Below, in pieces: positions 10,991 through 23,100 of a stretch of DNA of 64,000 nt. The stretch comes from Albugo candida (taxonomy: Eukaryota; Oomycota; Peronosporomycetes; Albuginales): NCBI GenBank assembly GCA_040437565.1, contig JBDOQK010000015.1:310001-374000 (forward strand), read 5' to 3'. The position numbers were made by a program, and so were the translations under genes. Below the pieces are notes generated by a model, which was not told where the DNA came from, made no database searches, and worked only from the letters and a program-made list of their open reading frames with translations. Each line of letters begins with the position of its first letter. Positions within the stretch are counted from its first letter, which is position 1.

Positions 10991-13099
10991 ATGATTCAGT
11001 CTTGCATTACATCACAGATAATCTCACGAAACTATTTCGTGGGTACTCCATATGGATCCAGAGAATTGGTATACGCTGACTACACAGCAACTGGGAAGTC
11101 ACTACATTCAATAGAAGAATTCATTTGCAAACATGTAATGCCGCTATATGGCAACACTCATACCAAAGCTTCCATTACTGGTTGTCAAAGTACACTCTAT
11201 CGAAATGAAGCTAGAGAGATCATTGCGAAAGCGATCAACGCTCATACTGACGGCGACGATGCCAAAGATGCTGTCTTTTATTCGGGATCCGGTGTAACTT
11301 CGGCTGTAAATAAACTTATCACAATGCTTGGCCTCACTCATTGCGGCCAAACTCGTCGATTTTCGAGTGACCGACCAGTTGTCTTTATCGGACCCTACGA
11401 GCACCATTCTAATATTTTACCTTGGCGTGAAAGTAAAGCTGATGTTGTTCATGTGAGAATGACGGACGATGGACACATTGATATGACTTATTTACGTCGA
11501 AAACTGAATCAGTACGTCCGACGTCCACTTAAAATCGGGGCTTTTTCCGCAGCTTCAAATATCACTGGAATTCTCACTGATGTTGATGCTATCACAGCAC
11601 TTTTGCATCAATTTGGGGCACTTGCTTTCTGGGACTATGCTACGGCAGCCCCATACGTATCCATGGACATGAACCCACCTGGGCAAGGGGAATACAAAGG
11701 AAAAGTCTACAAGGACGCAATCTATTTCTCTGGGCACAAATTCGTCGGTGGCCCTGGATCTCCAGGCATACTCGTCGTCAAAAAAAATCTTGTGCGGAAT
11801 CAAGTTCCGTCCGCTCCAGGTGGAGGCACGGTATTGTACGTCACGGAATCAAAACACTCCTATCTGACTGGACTGGAAGAACGGGAAGAAGGAGGAACAC
11901 CTGATATTCTAGGAAGTATCCGGCTTGCATTGGCCTTACAAGTCAAGCAGCAAATTGGTTCGGACCTTATCATGCGTATTGAAAGCGAACAAGTGGCATA
12001 TGTGCGTGAGTCGTTACGTGCAAACTCGAACATCTTACTACTCGGTGATCAAGAGGCTGATCAACTACCCATATTTTCCTTCCTGATTATATGTGGTGAT
12101 CGATATTTACATTACAATTTTGTGTGTACGTTGCTCAATGATTTATTTGGAATACAAACACGAGGCGGATGTGCCTGTGCAGGACCCTACGCCGCATCAT
12201 TATTAGGCATTTGGCAAAAAATGATCAATGAATACACAGCTGCGCTCGAGGATGGACTCATGCTACTCAAGCCCGGTTTCACTCGATTTAGTGTGACTTA
12301 TTTCATGGAAAACGACGAAATTGATTACATTCTTAAAGCCATTCATTATGTGGCTGATCATGGCTGGAAATTTCTGTCACAATACCGCTGCTGTCTGAAG
12401 TCAGGAGATTGGGTTCACATATCGACAACCGTCGATTCTTTAAAACATCTTAATCAGTTTCGTCCAACAACCATCAAAGATGCTGGACATTACGAGCCGG
12501 AGCCCGAGCAGGTACAGCAAGAAGATGTGATATTTTCACGGGACCAAAATTTCGAGCTGGCACGAATGCATGCCGAAAAGCATAAAATTGATTGCGATGA
12601 ATCCGTCATCTATCACGATGTCTTGAACAGAAAGTATGCATCGCTCAAATGGTACGCGGCACCTGACGAAGGTGAGCGTCTTGCAAATACGGCCCCCAAG
12701 CCGTTCTGGGGACATACATCGCTTAGTTTAGGGCGATCAGGTCGAGCTGATCTATCGCCTGTCCAAGTTCGCCATACTATGACGAATTCAAGTCATATTT
12801 CCAGCGAATCCTCCGCTAAACACTGGATGGAATGGGTAGATATATTTCGAAGAAAAGAAGAGGGGAAGAAGGACAAAGAGCCAATTCCTCGGAAATCTCT
12901 AGCCTCCTCTTGTGTCTACCCGAATCTGCGAAATGAAGACACGGATCCAGACTTGATACCTCTTGATTCATTAGAGGCTCACAAAAATTGGCTTCAAAGA
13001 ATATCGAGCAATTTCAAGCACAAAGACGAGCGAGTGAAGAGAAGGTCAAACTTTTTTAGAGCGCACACGCAAAGGGAGCGTCTTACGATATTCACATAG
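10991..13099 (+). CDS. Cysteine desulfurase-like class V aminotransferase (no ATPase domain)
   Basis: A 702-aa protein from the first ATG (10991). The open frame extends upstream only with a TTG. Residues ~20-470 are a fold-type I PLP enzyme of the NifS/SufS class: the Schiff-base lysine is K250 in YFSGHKFVGGPGSPG, the cofactor-binding Asp lies in FWDYATAAPY, and a C-terminal RGGCACAGPY supplies Cys in the region where desulfurases carry their persulfide-forming Cys. Such enzymes take sulfur from cysteine for Fe-S clusters or tRNA thiolation. The last ~200 residues are charged and unlike any domain I know. The paralogue at 20176-23271 has the same core but ends in a TtcA-like domain that this protein lacks, so it may only donate sulfur or may have another substrate. 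Confidence 0.8.
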   Translation: MIQSCITSQIISRNYFVGTPYGSRELVYADYTATGKSLHSIEEFICKHVMPLYGNTHTKASITGCQSTLYRNEAREIIAKAINAHTDGDDAKDAVFYSGSGVTSAVNKLITMLGLTHCGQTRRFSSDRPVVFIGPYEHHSNILPWRESKADVVHVRMTDDGHIDMTYLRRKLNQYVRRPLKIGAFSAASNITGILTDVDAITALLHQFGALAFWDYATAAPYVSMDMNPPGQGEYKGKVYKDAIYFSGHKFVGGPGSPGILVVKKNLVRNQVPSAPGGGTVLYVTESKHSYLTGLEEREEGGTPDILGSIRLALALQVKQQIGSDLIMRIESEQVAYVRESLRANSNILLLGDQEADQLPIFSFLIICGDRYLHYNFVCTLLNDLFGIQTRGGCACAGPYAASLLGIWQKMINEYTAALEDGLMLLKPGFTRFSVTYFMENDEIDYILKAIHYVADHGWKFLSQYRCCLKSGDWVHISTTVDSLKHLNQFRPTTIKDAGHYEPEPEQVQQEDVIFSRDQNFELARMHAEKHKIDCDESVIYHDVLNRKYASLKWYAAPDEGERLANTAPKPFWGHTSLSLGRSGRADLSPVQVRHTMTNSSHISSESSAKHWMEWVDIFRRKEEGKKDKEPIPRKSLASSCVYPNLRNEDTDPDLIPLDSLEAHKNWLQRISSNFKHKDERVKRRSNFFRAHTQRERLTIFT

Positions 13100-13229
13100 G
13101 CAATACAAATTGAGTCGTAGAGCATTTTCTGTTAGGCATATCAAATACACCACGTCGTTTGTTCATCAATCTATTTACATCCAAAGCAATCGAACCATAC
13201 TCTCACCCTTTCGATTGAAGTCGGGAGTA

Positions 13230-14960
13230 ATGCACAATTTAGGCTTACTTCCCAAGCATGAAGAGGAAGGAATGTTGAGAGTTGATGTGCAAAGCGAAAA
13301 AAGTCGGAAGAATGCTTGCATATATGATTCAACCGGAAATGGTGAGCATATTACGAGACATGGATCCCAAGCTCCCATCGACGCTTCCTTGCTTGCGAGG
13401 AAACACAAATTGGGTACTTTTGCGACTATCGTGCATCTGTGCAAGGGAAATGTCGGACCAGGAGCCATGTCTTTACCGTATGGATTCGCTAGAACGGGTA
13501 CATATCTATCTCCACTGTTTTTTGCTTTGGTAGCTTCTATTTGTACCTACAATATGGATCTCTTGCTCTTTTGCAAATCCGCTGTAAATAATCAAATGCC
13601 AATGTCCTTTGGGCAAGTGGGAGGAGATATAATTGGGAAACGGGGTCAGGTTCTTATAAACTTTTTCTTGGTGGCAATGCAGCTTGGAATTTGCTGCGTT
13701 TACTTCACCTTCATTGCCACAAATCTGTATGCAATCATACCTGAAAGGCAAGTCGATTATGCTTGTCCGTGCATTATCATTCAGATTGCATTGTAGAATC
13801 CAAGCAGTGGTACATGAGCGCCATATAATCATTTTTATATTTCCATGCATCCTGCTGCTCTCTTGGTTCCGAACATTAAAACGAATCATTCCTTTCTCTG
13901 GCCTCGGTAAAATTGATTTTCTTACACACAGAACAAGTAACACCGTATGTCTTTGTGGTAGCCAACGGAGCCGTTGCAATGGGAATTATAATTGTTTTCT
14001 ATCTATCGATTCGACACGAATCAAAAGCAGCGATGAGTTTTTACCAAGCAAATTGGGCTGCGATTCCAGACTTTTATGGTACGTTCGAATTTGAATTAAG
14101 TCGATCTGGTTTTTGATTTCTCTAAACGAGATTTCGATTTCATAGGAACTGCTGTTTATAGTTTCGAAGGAATCGGATTGATATTACCCCTTCAAAACGA
14201 AATGCGGCACCCACAGAGATTTCGATCAATATTGTTAGGTTGTATGTTGTGCATCTTGATCCTATTCATTTTCATTGGGGAGATTCCAGCAATTGCGTTC
14301 GGTCAGATTAGTAGCGGTAGTATCACAGCCGTTCTGCAATTATACGCGCAAGATGCACATGGTCTCGTGGTCGCTGCAAATATCTTGCTTGCTTTTGCCT
14401 GCTTGCTATCATTTCCAATTCAGTTTTTTCCAGCAATACAAGTCCTCGAATCCTCCCTTAGTGACACTAGCAATAAACGCATGCAAACAACGGTATCGAA
14501 AGGCAATAATGAAGATCTTACGGACAATACAGCACTGGAGAACCAGCGATTAATCACGTCCCTTCGAATTGTAGATCAGAAGAGGAAAGTGACAACGAAT
14601 CAATCCAAGCCGTTTTTCATCACCCCGAGCGAGTTGAACCGTACGCTATTCCGGACAATGATATGTCTTTGCTTGATGATTGTGGCTATCTGTGTGCCGA
14701 ACGTCGGACTCCTGATTAGCCTTTTCGGAGCTGTCTGCTCAAGTATGTTGGCTATCATCCTTCCTCCCATTATGTACCTCCGCTTATGCAGAACCCGCTC
14801 GATTTCCATTCCATTTTACTCTTGGTTGGGCCATGGTCTAATTGTAGTTTTCGGCATTGCTGGAATGCTGGCTGGAACGTTCCAGGCACTGAAAGAGATC
14901 ATCGCTTCTCTAACTACTGACTTGAATATCAACAGAATACAGAACAGCGTAACATTGTGA
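13230..14960 (+). CDS. Amino acid/auxin permease family transporter (SLC36/AVT-like)
   Basis: Exons 13230-13726, 13797-13906, about 13932-14078 and 14146-14960 give about 522 aa with roughly ten hydrophobic segments. Family hallmarks include the first transmembrane region KGNVGPGAMSLPYGFA, the FTFIATNL segment before intron 1, and FEGIGLILPLQNEM in the last exon. These match AAAP proton-coupled amino-acid transporters of vacuole, lysosome or plasma membrane. The N-terminal ~70 residues are a cytosolic tail. A start at ATG 13230 is preferred, since the frame upstream opens only with TTG. One junction is odd: exons 2 and 3 only join in frame by removing 25 nt (13907-13931) or 31 nt (13907-13937), shorter than any other intron here. 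It could be a base-call error. Confidence 0.8.
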
Positions 14961-15063
14961 ATAACGCGTCATGAACGTCTTTATTTGATTCTAAGCTAAG
15001 TGGCTTATCTCCCGCCGGGCCTACAATATCTTGCTCTAACATTCACAAATTCAACCATGACTT

Positions 15064-17965
15064 TTACTCGCATTTGATATTTCGATATATCCGTCTTGTG
15101 AATGCACTACTTCCCATGTACCCAACCGTTCCACACATCAGAAAGAATGCAAAGCAAAACAAGCTCCTACATAATCGCAGCACCGATTTGGTTAGTTGCA
15201 GCGATAAAACCAGCATTGTTAGACGTACATGTATCCAAAGTAGAAATATGTTTGTAAAAATCCGGACATGTTGGTTTTGTAGAAGTAAAAGTAGATAGAG
15301 TAAATGAAAACATAAATGGCTGTGCTTCCTCCAGCTGCAAAACTCGTCCAGTGCCATTTGTAATTCTCAGCATTTAGCGATACATATGTGCATACAATCG
15401 TAACGCAGAGCGTTACGACTAACAGTATCGTGAAAACCAATAACATAAATCCGTAGACGTAATAAAACTTGTAATTCCAGAACGATGCGAATATGAAATA
15501 CATCTCGATAAAGATGGAGCCAAAAGGAAGGATTCCTGTCATCCAAATCAGCGACCCAGGACGATAGTACCATCGAGCTGATGGGATTTCGCGAGGAAAC
15601 TTATTAACCCGACATGGAAATCCGCTTTTAGCGACTCCGTGACGTCCCAAAATGGTGCCCAAAACTGCCAGCGGACATGATACAAAGAACCATATCAAAA
15701 TCACTTGTACGATTGTTACGAAAGGAATTGCATAGGTTGTTCCGTACAGAACAGCTAGAGCATTGATGAAAAAGACCGATATATAAATCACGGTCGGTAA
15801 CAATGCTGAGGATAAACACATGGCCCGGATCCAATCTTTCGATACGCGTGGATAAAAGAATTGATGATAAAATGCTCCACTTGCATAGCCATTAGTGAGT
15901 GAAGACAAGGCATACACAGTCAAACCAGCAGAAACGATCCCACCCGGTTGCTTGTATAATGATGAGATTGCTGCGATAACCATCACGCTGAAAGATAATA
16001 CCAGCAGTTGTGATCCAGTACCAATCAGGGCAGAAAACAAAAGCAAATACGGTGGAGCACGAAAAACATCACCATGAAGTAATTTCCATCCGGCATTAGC
16101 ATCATCGCGAAGCAAGCTACTGGTACTTTCTAGCATCAGTTCTTCAGCATCCTCTTCGGCGATTCGGGCGTAGTCATTGCGCAGCGTGCGTAACAAAATC
16201 AAGGCCACTAAGCCGACAAGAAATATAACCATCATGAACGAATTGAATATCGAAAACCAGTGAATTTGATGTTCAAAAAACCTAGTGTAAATGAAAATCC
16301 GTAAGTAGTCAACTTCACTAGCAAAAAGAGACCTACTCATCTTCCAAGAAGCGATTGAATCGATCCTCGAATGTGATATCTGTGGTAGTCCATTTGACCT
16401 CATAGGTGAACTCGACTTTTCTATTTGGCACATTTTTNNNNNNNNNNNNNNNNNNNNNNNNNNNNNNNNNNNNNNNNNNNNNNNNNNNNNNNNNNNNNNN
16501 NNNNNNNNNNNNNNNNNNNNNNNNNNNNNNNNNNNNNAAATCACGGTCGGTAACAATGCTGAGGATAAACACATGGCCCGGATCCAATCTTTCGATACGC
16601 GTGGATAAAAGAATTGATGATAAAATGCTCCACTTGCATAGCCATTAGTGAGTGAAGACAAGGCATACACAGTCAAACCAGCAGAAACGATCCCACCCGG
16701 TTGCTTGTATAATGATGAGATTGCTGCGATAACCATCACGCTGAAAGATAATACCAGCAGTTGTGATCCAGTACCAATCAGGGCAGAAAACAAAAGCAAA
16801 TACGGTGGAGCACGAAAAACATCACCATGAAGTAATTTCCATCCGGCATTAGCATCATCGCGAAGCAAGCTACTGGTACTTTCTAGCATCAGTTCTTCAG
16901 CATCCTCTTCGGCGATTCGGGCGTAGTCATTGCGCAGCGTGCGTAACAAAATCAAGGCCACTAAGCCGACAAGAAATATAACCATCATGAACGAATTGAA
17001 TATCGAAAACCAGTGAATTTGATGTTCAAAAAACCTAGTGTAAATGAAAATCCGTAAGTAGTCAACTTCACTAGCAAAAAGAGACCTACTCATCTTCCAA
17101 GAAGCGATTGAATCGATCCTCGAATGTGATATCTGTGGTAGTCCATTTGACCTCATAGGTGAACTCGACTTTTCTATTTGGCACATTTTTCATATGAAAA
17201 AATGAATACACCATTTCGACTAATAATAATATACTGATTTGGCGTGATGGCTGTAGGGCGCTCCGAGTAAGTGAGATTGACGTGAATTATATTTTCTCCA
17301 TTATACGATATGGAGAATTTTTTATGTGTATACAGCACATGAGTTCCCACGGGAAACTAGATCGTAATGACTTATGAAATCATTGGGGAAGGCGAGACAA
17401 GAATCGAGAATAGTTTACCTCTTTCAGCAGTTCTGGCTCATCTTCAGGTTTCATGATCTTACCGACGAGCCCCCACACCGGCAGATCATCAACACTCAAT
17501 TGATACCAATAATGCTCATCAACCTGACATTGATAGTATCAGAAAAATAACAAAGGAAGTACTGCGTCGCTACGTACTGCAGCTGCAAATTTCAGTGCAT
17601 CTGCATCAGAAAGTATCTGGGAGCATAGAGTAGTATTTTCCGTATCAATTGCAAATCTTGTGATTTGGCCAGAGTTGAAAAGCTCATTTCCCTCCAAAAT
17701 CTCACCGATACCAAGTGCATGAGCTTCGGGTTCTTCCATTCCGATCGGCTTGCAAAACGGTAAGCTATTGTACGTATATGTCTCTTGTGGATTATTGTAT
17801 GGCCCGATCTTATTCACCCAGATTATGACATCGTCACCAACTCGATACTACAATGACAAAACTCGTACTCGAATTTTTCATCTTTAGGGAGGCACTTACT
17901 GCGTGATCGTCCATGTCCGCGCAGGTTTTTGTAAGAAAGAGAATCAATAGAGGTAAACAAGACAT
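15064..17965 (-). CDS. Transmembrane 9 superfamily protein (nonaspanin/EMP70)
   Basis: Spliced on the minus strand. The first exon, 17965-17900, encodes a signal peptide (MSCLPLLILFLTKTCA). Then follow 17847-17578 (WVNKIGPYNNPQETY), 17523-17419 (YWYQLSVDDLPVWG), an exon with VNLTYSERPTAITP, one with KVEFTYEVKW, and the nine-helix region from FFEHQIHWFSIFNS. A final exon, 15166-15064, ends in the conserved RIYRNIKCE. This is the full nonaspanin layout: a luminal N-domain and nine TM helices with a KxE-type C-terminal sorting signal. TM9SF proteins act in Golgi/endosome trafficking and in surface delivery of adhesion proteins. The 653 bp 15785-16437 recur at 16538-17190 around a 100-N gap, so a continuous frame across the Ns is artificial. 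Confidence 0.9.
15785..16437. repeat. 653-bp exact repeat beside N gap (copy at 16538-17190)
   Basis: Both copies lie inside the TM9 gene and abut the gap 16438-16537. Merging them restores one normal nonaspanin gene. Confidence 0.9.
16438..16537. other. Assembly gap, 100 N (653-bp repeated flanks)
   Basis: Exactly 100 N inside the TM9 gene, between two identical 653-bp stretches. Confidence 0.95.
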
Positions 17966-18100
17966 GAGGTACCGACGGACAGAGCACCTTGTGCTGTGGG
18001 GCTCGCATCGAGAAAGAAGCTCATGCATCTCGAATAGTTTGACACGTGTGAGATATAGCACAAAAAACAATTCTTTAGCAATTATATTAAGTTATAGGAT

Positions 18101-20013
18101 TTATTTAGTGACAGTGGAAGACGCTCGGTAGCATGGGAATCGCTTCAAATAAGGCATGTTGTCCAGTGCGCTAAGCGCCGCAAGCGACTTTGTGTTTGGT
18201 GTTAGCCAGTCGTCCTTTAGAAGCCCTTCCACAAAGTGCCCTTTTCCATCGCATGAGTTATACTCATAAGCATTCTCCGGGTTTAACGACCACATAAATC
18301 CTCCAGCATACCCTTGTTCCTTCATAATTTGGATCGTATACTCCACGGTACGCTGAATCGTTTTCATTGGGTGTCCATCGAGAGCATATAGACCTCCAAA
18401 CTCTCCCAGCAACACTGCGGAATCACGTTCGTCAGCCAGATAACCAAACATATCGTGCATGGTGCTTTCAATATTGTTTTTTAACGTTGCATTGTCCAAT
18501 TCTTCGCAGATGCCTTCAGTAGCATAAAGCGGTCCGTAAAAGTAGGGCTGCGGTGCAACTGCAGTCGTATAGTAATGTGGTCCCCACACCAACTTATTCG
18601 GAATCCCAAAGTGTGGCCGTACGGTCTTTGCTTTTTGCAATCCACCTCCCCACCAGTCATAATATTGCATCTTGTTACCTTCTGCCACAAGAGTATGCTC
18701 CCCTGCAATACCTTCAACAATGCCAACCCAACGTGGACATGCACGATGCATCACAGCGGCAATCATTTCAGCTCCTATCACAAAATCGTCTGAGGAGCCT
18801 GTTCCCCATGTTGCTTTATAAGGTTCATTTTTCAAGTCCAAGCCCATGACGTTCCAGAATCTGCCTTTGCATAGGGACGATGAAATTATGTCAACAGCAT
18901 TCAAATAATCCTTCTGAGATATACCGAGTGTTGCATCATACCAATTACCACTATCTTTCATGTTTGTCAGTCTATGTAAACTAATGAGAACACCCAATCC
19001 GTGCTGCCCCAAGCCGATGATGATCGATTTGAGTGTACTGATGAAATTGCGAATGCTAACCGCACGGTTGGTAGCCATGTTTATGATACCATCTGCTGGA
19101 GGGCTGTTACGCAATATATTCTCAATCGAAACTGGAATTCGCACAGCATTGAATTTGTTTCGAGCAAGGAATGCGCCTATTTCATATAATGTTGTTCCAT
19201 TTTGTGGGTTCTCCCACATCCCTAAAGGGATTGAAAGGGATGTTTCCATCCCGGACCAATTTACGCCTTTGATGTGCAACGGCGTTTCCTCTCCACCAGG
19301 TCCAACGGCCACGAGGTACCCACCCTTGCTCTGATAATCCGATAACGCACAATGTTGATCGGGGAAGTATTTTGGATTGCCCATCTGCCCGTCATCCGCT
19401 ACATCAAAAATCACGTCGCTTTTAGAGTCTCTGATTTTTCGCCTGAGTTGCTTATTGTATGACGCGATTAGAGCTTGCCTATGCCTTGCCCAATAGTGAC
19501 TGGAAGCGCCAAGAAAGAGACCACCTATAACTGCCATTGTGACAACAAGAAGAAATAATATGCCCGGCCATCGCTACAACACATCACATTACAATTATCA
19601 TTGAAACTCGGAAGCAACATGCCTACCTTGAGCCGACCATGAAAATCACGTGGTGTTTCTTTCGGAGAACGATCTTTTCCCACACGTAGTCCAATAGGAA
19701 ATTGATCACGACCTACTGAACCAGGCGTGCTCGCTAAATGTGCGGAGAGTATGTGTGTCGATGGAGTCACTGGACACACTAATTCCGTAAGTGGAGTCGG
19801 CACGAAGTTGGACTCTGTGTACGTGCACGTTGACCGAGTTTGAGGCCGTGAAAATATGCCGGATGTCGCATCTGGTACCCGAGAATTAGCGCTTTCTCCA
19901 CTCAAAGTCGGATGGCTCTCGCTAGCAACAGGTGGCTGTCTGCTATTTGCCTCTTGTTCATCGATCAACAAATCCTTACTTAAATTTCGTATGCTCAAAA
20001 CTTTATTGTGCAT
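18101..20013 (-). CDS. Membrane-anchored GH5-type beta-glucanase
   Basis: Exons 20013-19627 and 19573-18101 (53-nt intron) give 619 aa. The first ~125 residues are a Ser/Thr/Pro-rich cytosolic tail. The intron falls just before one hydrophobic anchor (ILFLLVVTMAVIGGLFLGA), giving type II topology with the catalytic domain outside or in the lumen. The clan-A glycosidase landmarks are present: the proton donor Glu in MGLDLKNEPY, HYY in the strand-6 region, and the nucleophile Glu in VLLGEFGGL, with MWSLNPENAYEY near the end. This fits GH5 exo/endo-1,3-beta-glucanase- or cellulase-like enzymes, with an oomycete wall-remodelling role inferred. The exact substrate cannot be read from the sequence. 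It lies between the TM9 gene and the TtcA-fusion gene, all on the minus strand. Confidence 0.85.
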
Positions 20014-20175
20014 TATCTTCCTCTATCTGCTGCCACCTGGCTACTTCAAAGCAAACAGGTACGCTAAAGGTCTTTTGCGTCTGCTACTTTTTTGTTACTG
20101 CGTCGATTCTAAACCCACAACACCCACAAGAGCGTTCTATCGATCATTCTGTTGCAAAAAGTAGTACCATCCACA

Positions 20176-23100
20176 TCATTTTTTGTCACAAATAGACGAT
20201 TCTTTTACTGTACTGAGAATCCGATCTCGCGTTACATTGAGAGATCCGTACACATGGTCATCCAGTAGTGGAACAAGGGCTCGCCGAATGCAATGAAACA
20301 TCTGTGGAAGTAGAGTTTCTTCTTGCGCCAGTAGCTTCTTGACTCTAGCCCGTTCCTTTGGCTGCTCAAAACATGCCGGGCAATTTTCGTTTATAACTGG
20401 AAGTCGAGCGTCTGAAGCAAATTTTTGCAGTAGAAATTCACGAACGTAGATTAGCGGACGGATGATCTGAATATCGCGTGCATGATTCCAGTAATTGGCC
20501 TTCATTGTGCGTAGCTGACCATTGTGAAACAAAGACATGACAAAACTTTCGGCAATATCGTCTAAATGTTGACCAAGGACTAGCTTATTGTATCCGTTGG
20601 AACGACAACACTGATATAATAGACCTCGCTTCATCCGTGAGCAGTAGCTGCATATGGAAGTCCCATTCAGCTCACAGCTCGCGCGCTCAATAATGTTTTC
20701 TGACAAGTAATGATACTCCACACCAAGGGCCTTCATGTAATCCTTCAACGGGCTTGGATCGTATGACGCCGTCTGTGGATCCACTGTGGCACAAGCAAGA
20801 TCAAATTTAACTGGAGCACGCTTTTGTAGATGCAGGAGAATATGAAGAAGGCTGAGAGAGTCTTTTCCTCCAGATACACCGAGCAGCAGCCGATCTCCAT
20901 TTTGAATCATCTCCCACTGGAGAATTGCCTCGCCCACAGAATGAAGAATTTTTTTCGGAGGCTTTGGAAACAGCGTGACAGCGCTCATTGTCCTGGTAAT
21001 AGCCACGATCGCCTCATTGACTCGCAAAAAAGCCGTCTGGTTGGTTTTAGCATCACTACGAAGGCGAAGCGGATACTTCCCACCTTGAAATCGCTCTCTA
21101 TCAAGCATCAATCCATTAGTTTTGCAAATCGAGGTTTCGGGCACAAATGACTTTGATACAGGGCCATGGTCTTGTTCCGGCTTTTCCAAGCCATCTGACT
21201 CCCACTGCTTGTGCAAGGATCTTGCACGATAACGATCTGGTTGAATAGGCCCTACGATAGGCCTCAATCTTGGAATCCCACAAAAGTCTTCCTGCAAAAG
21301 GCAAACAACTTCAAAAGGATACACAAACCATCGCAAACTCTCGTACGATTCGTCCAGCATCCAAGCTGCCGACGGAGCAATCGGAGACTGTCTCGCCAAC
21401 CGAATGCAATCATCCGCCAGACAGTTTGCCATGTCCAAAGCCTTCTCAAACTCGGAGTTTATACTAATATCATCCTCCGAATTCGAACTCATGTTGGATA
21501 GAGCAGGATCAGAAAAGAAATGAGAAAGCCATTTTCGATCGTAGTGTTTTGTGAACCGAGTCATGTGCTTCCATTCTCCGCTTTTATGATTGAAGCGATA
21601 ATGAACCAAGAACTTCCAGCCGTGATTTGCAATAAAATGTATTGCCTTGAGAATAAAATCAACTTCTACATCTTGCATGAAATATGGAAAGCTAAGTCGA
21701 GTAAACCCAGGTCGGAGAACTTCTTTCCGAGAAAGCAAAGCCTGCTCTATTGCAAGAATATCGTTCTTGGCAATTCCCAACAAGCGCATGCTGTAAGGAC
21801 CGGCACAAGCACATCCACCACGAGATTGGATACCAAATAGATCGTTCAAAAGCGCACAGACAAAGTTGTAATGGAGAAAATGTTCATGGAAGCGGATAAG
21901 AAACGAGATGATAGGAAGTTGACGAACACCAGTTGGAGGTCCTAGTACGACAATGTTCTCATTTCTGTCTAAAGATCTTCGAACCTCAAGCACATGCTTT
22001 TGCTCAACTTCGGCAATTCGCTGGGTTCCGATGCGGTGTTTGATCTCGAATGCAAGACCAAGGCGAGCGCTTCCCAGTAAATCTGGACTTCCTCCTTCTT
22101 CTCGCTCTTCTCGGTTCGATAGATACCGATGATCTGATTCCGTCACGAAAAAAACAGTCCCACCACCTGGTGCAGAGGGAACCGGGTTCCTGACAAGTCG
22201 CTTTTTGACTATAAGCACGCCAGGTGAGCCTGGTCCACCAACAAATTTATGCCCGGAAAAAAAGATTGCATCCTTATACAAATACGGTCGGTCCTCTACA
22301 TTGGTGCATTCGATAGGGTTCATATTGATTGGAACATATGGAGCAGCCGATGCGTAATCCCATATAGCTATTGCTCCAAATCGATGTAACATCACTGTAA
22401 TCGCATCCACGTCAGTCAAGACACCAGTCACATTAGATGCAGCAGAAAAGGCACCAATGCATAACGACCGCGAGGAGTACTCGGTCAGCTTTTTCTTCAA
22501 GTCCTCTAGATCGATAAGCCCATCCTGGTTTTCGTTGATTGTCACGACATCTGCTAGAGTTTCTCGCCACGGAAGAAGGTTGGAATGGTGCTCAAAAGGC
22601 CCCACAAATATGACTGGCCGTGTCGGCACGGACGATATAGACGAACACGATTCTAACCCGAGAAGACTGACAAGTTTATTGACAGCTGCAGTGGTACCCT
22701 GACCAACAAGTAAGACACAGTCTTCGGCACTTTTTCCTGTCACAGCAGCATTGACGGCTTGAGCAATTATTTGACGTGCTTCATGACGGTAGCATGTGCT
22801 TTGTAGTCCCGTAATAGAAGTAGTCGTATGCGTGTTGGCGTAAAATGGCATGACTCGTTGATAAATATGGCGTTCGATACATTCAAGAGACCTGCTGCTT
22901 GCCGTGTAGTCCGCATAACAGATAAGCTTTAGCCCAAAAGGAGACTCGAAACGATGGTTCCGACCAACTAGTTGAGAATTTATCCATTCGGGTGTGCAGA
23001 ACCTCGAACCTACTGCATCTTCACGCAAGCTTGAGTGAGTTGTCGATTCCTGCATTGTTGCCTTCTGGGTCGTTGTATCTTCTAGCTCATCACAGAAGTA

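Noticed and set aside
17167-17190. KNVPNRK reading as part of the TM9 protein
   Set aside because: The frame upstream hits a stop. An intron from GTATATT to CAAATAG removes it and joins AITPNQ to KVEFTYEVKW as the family requires.
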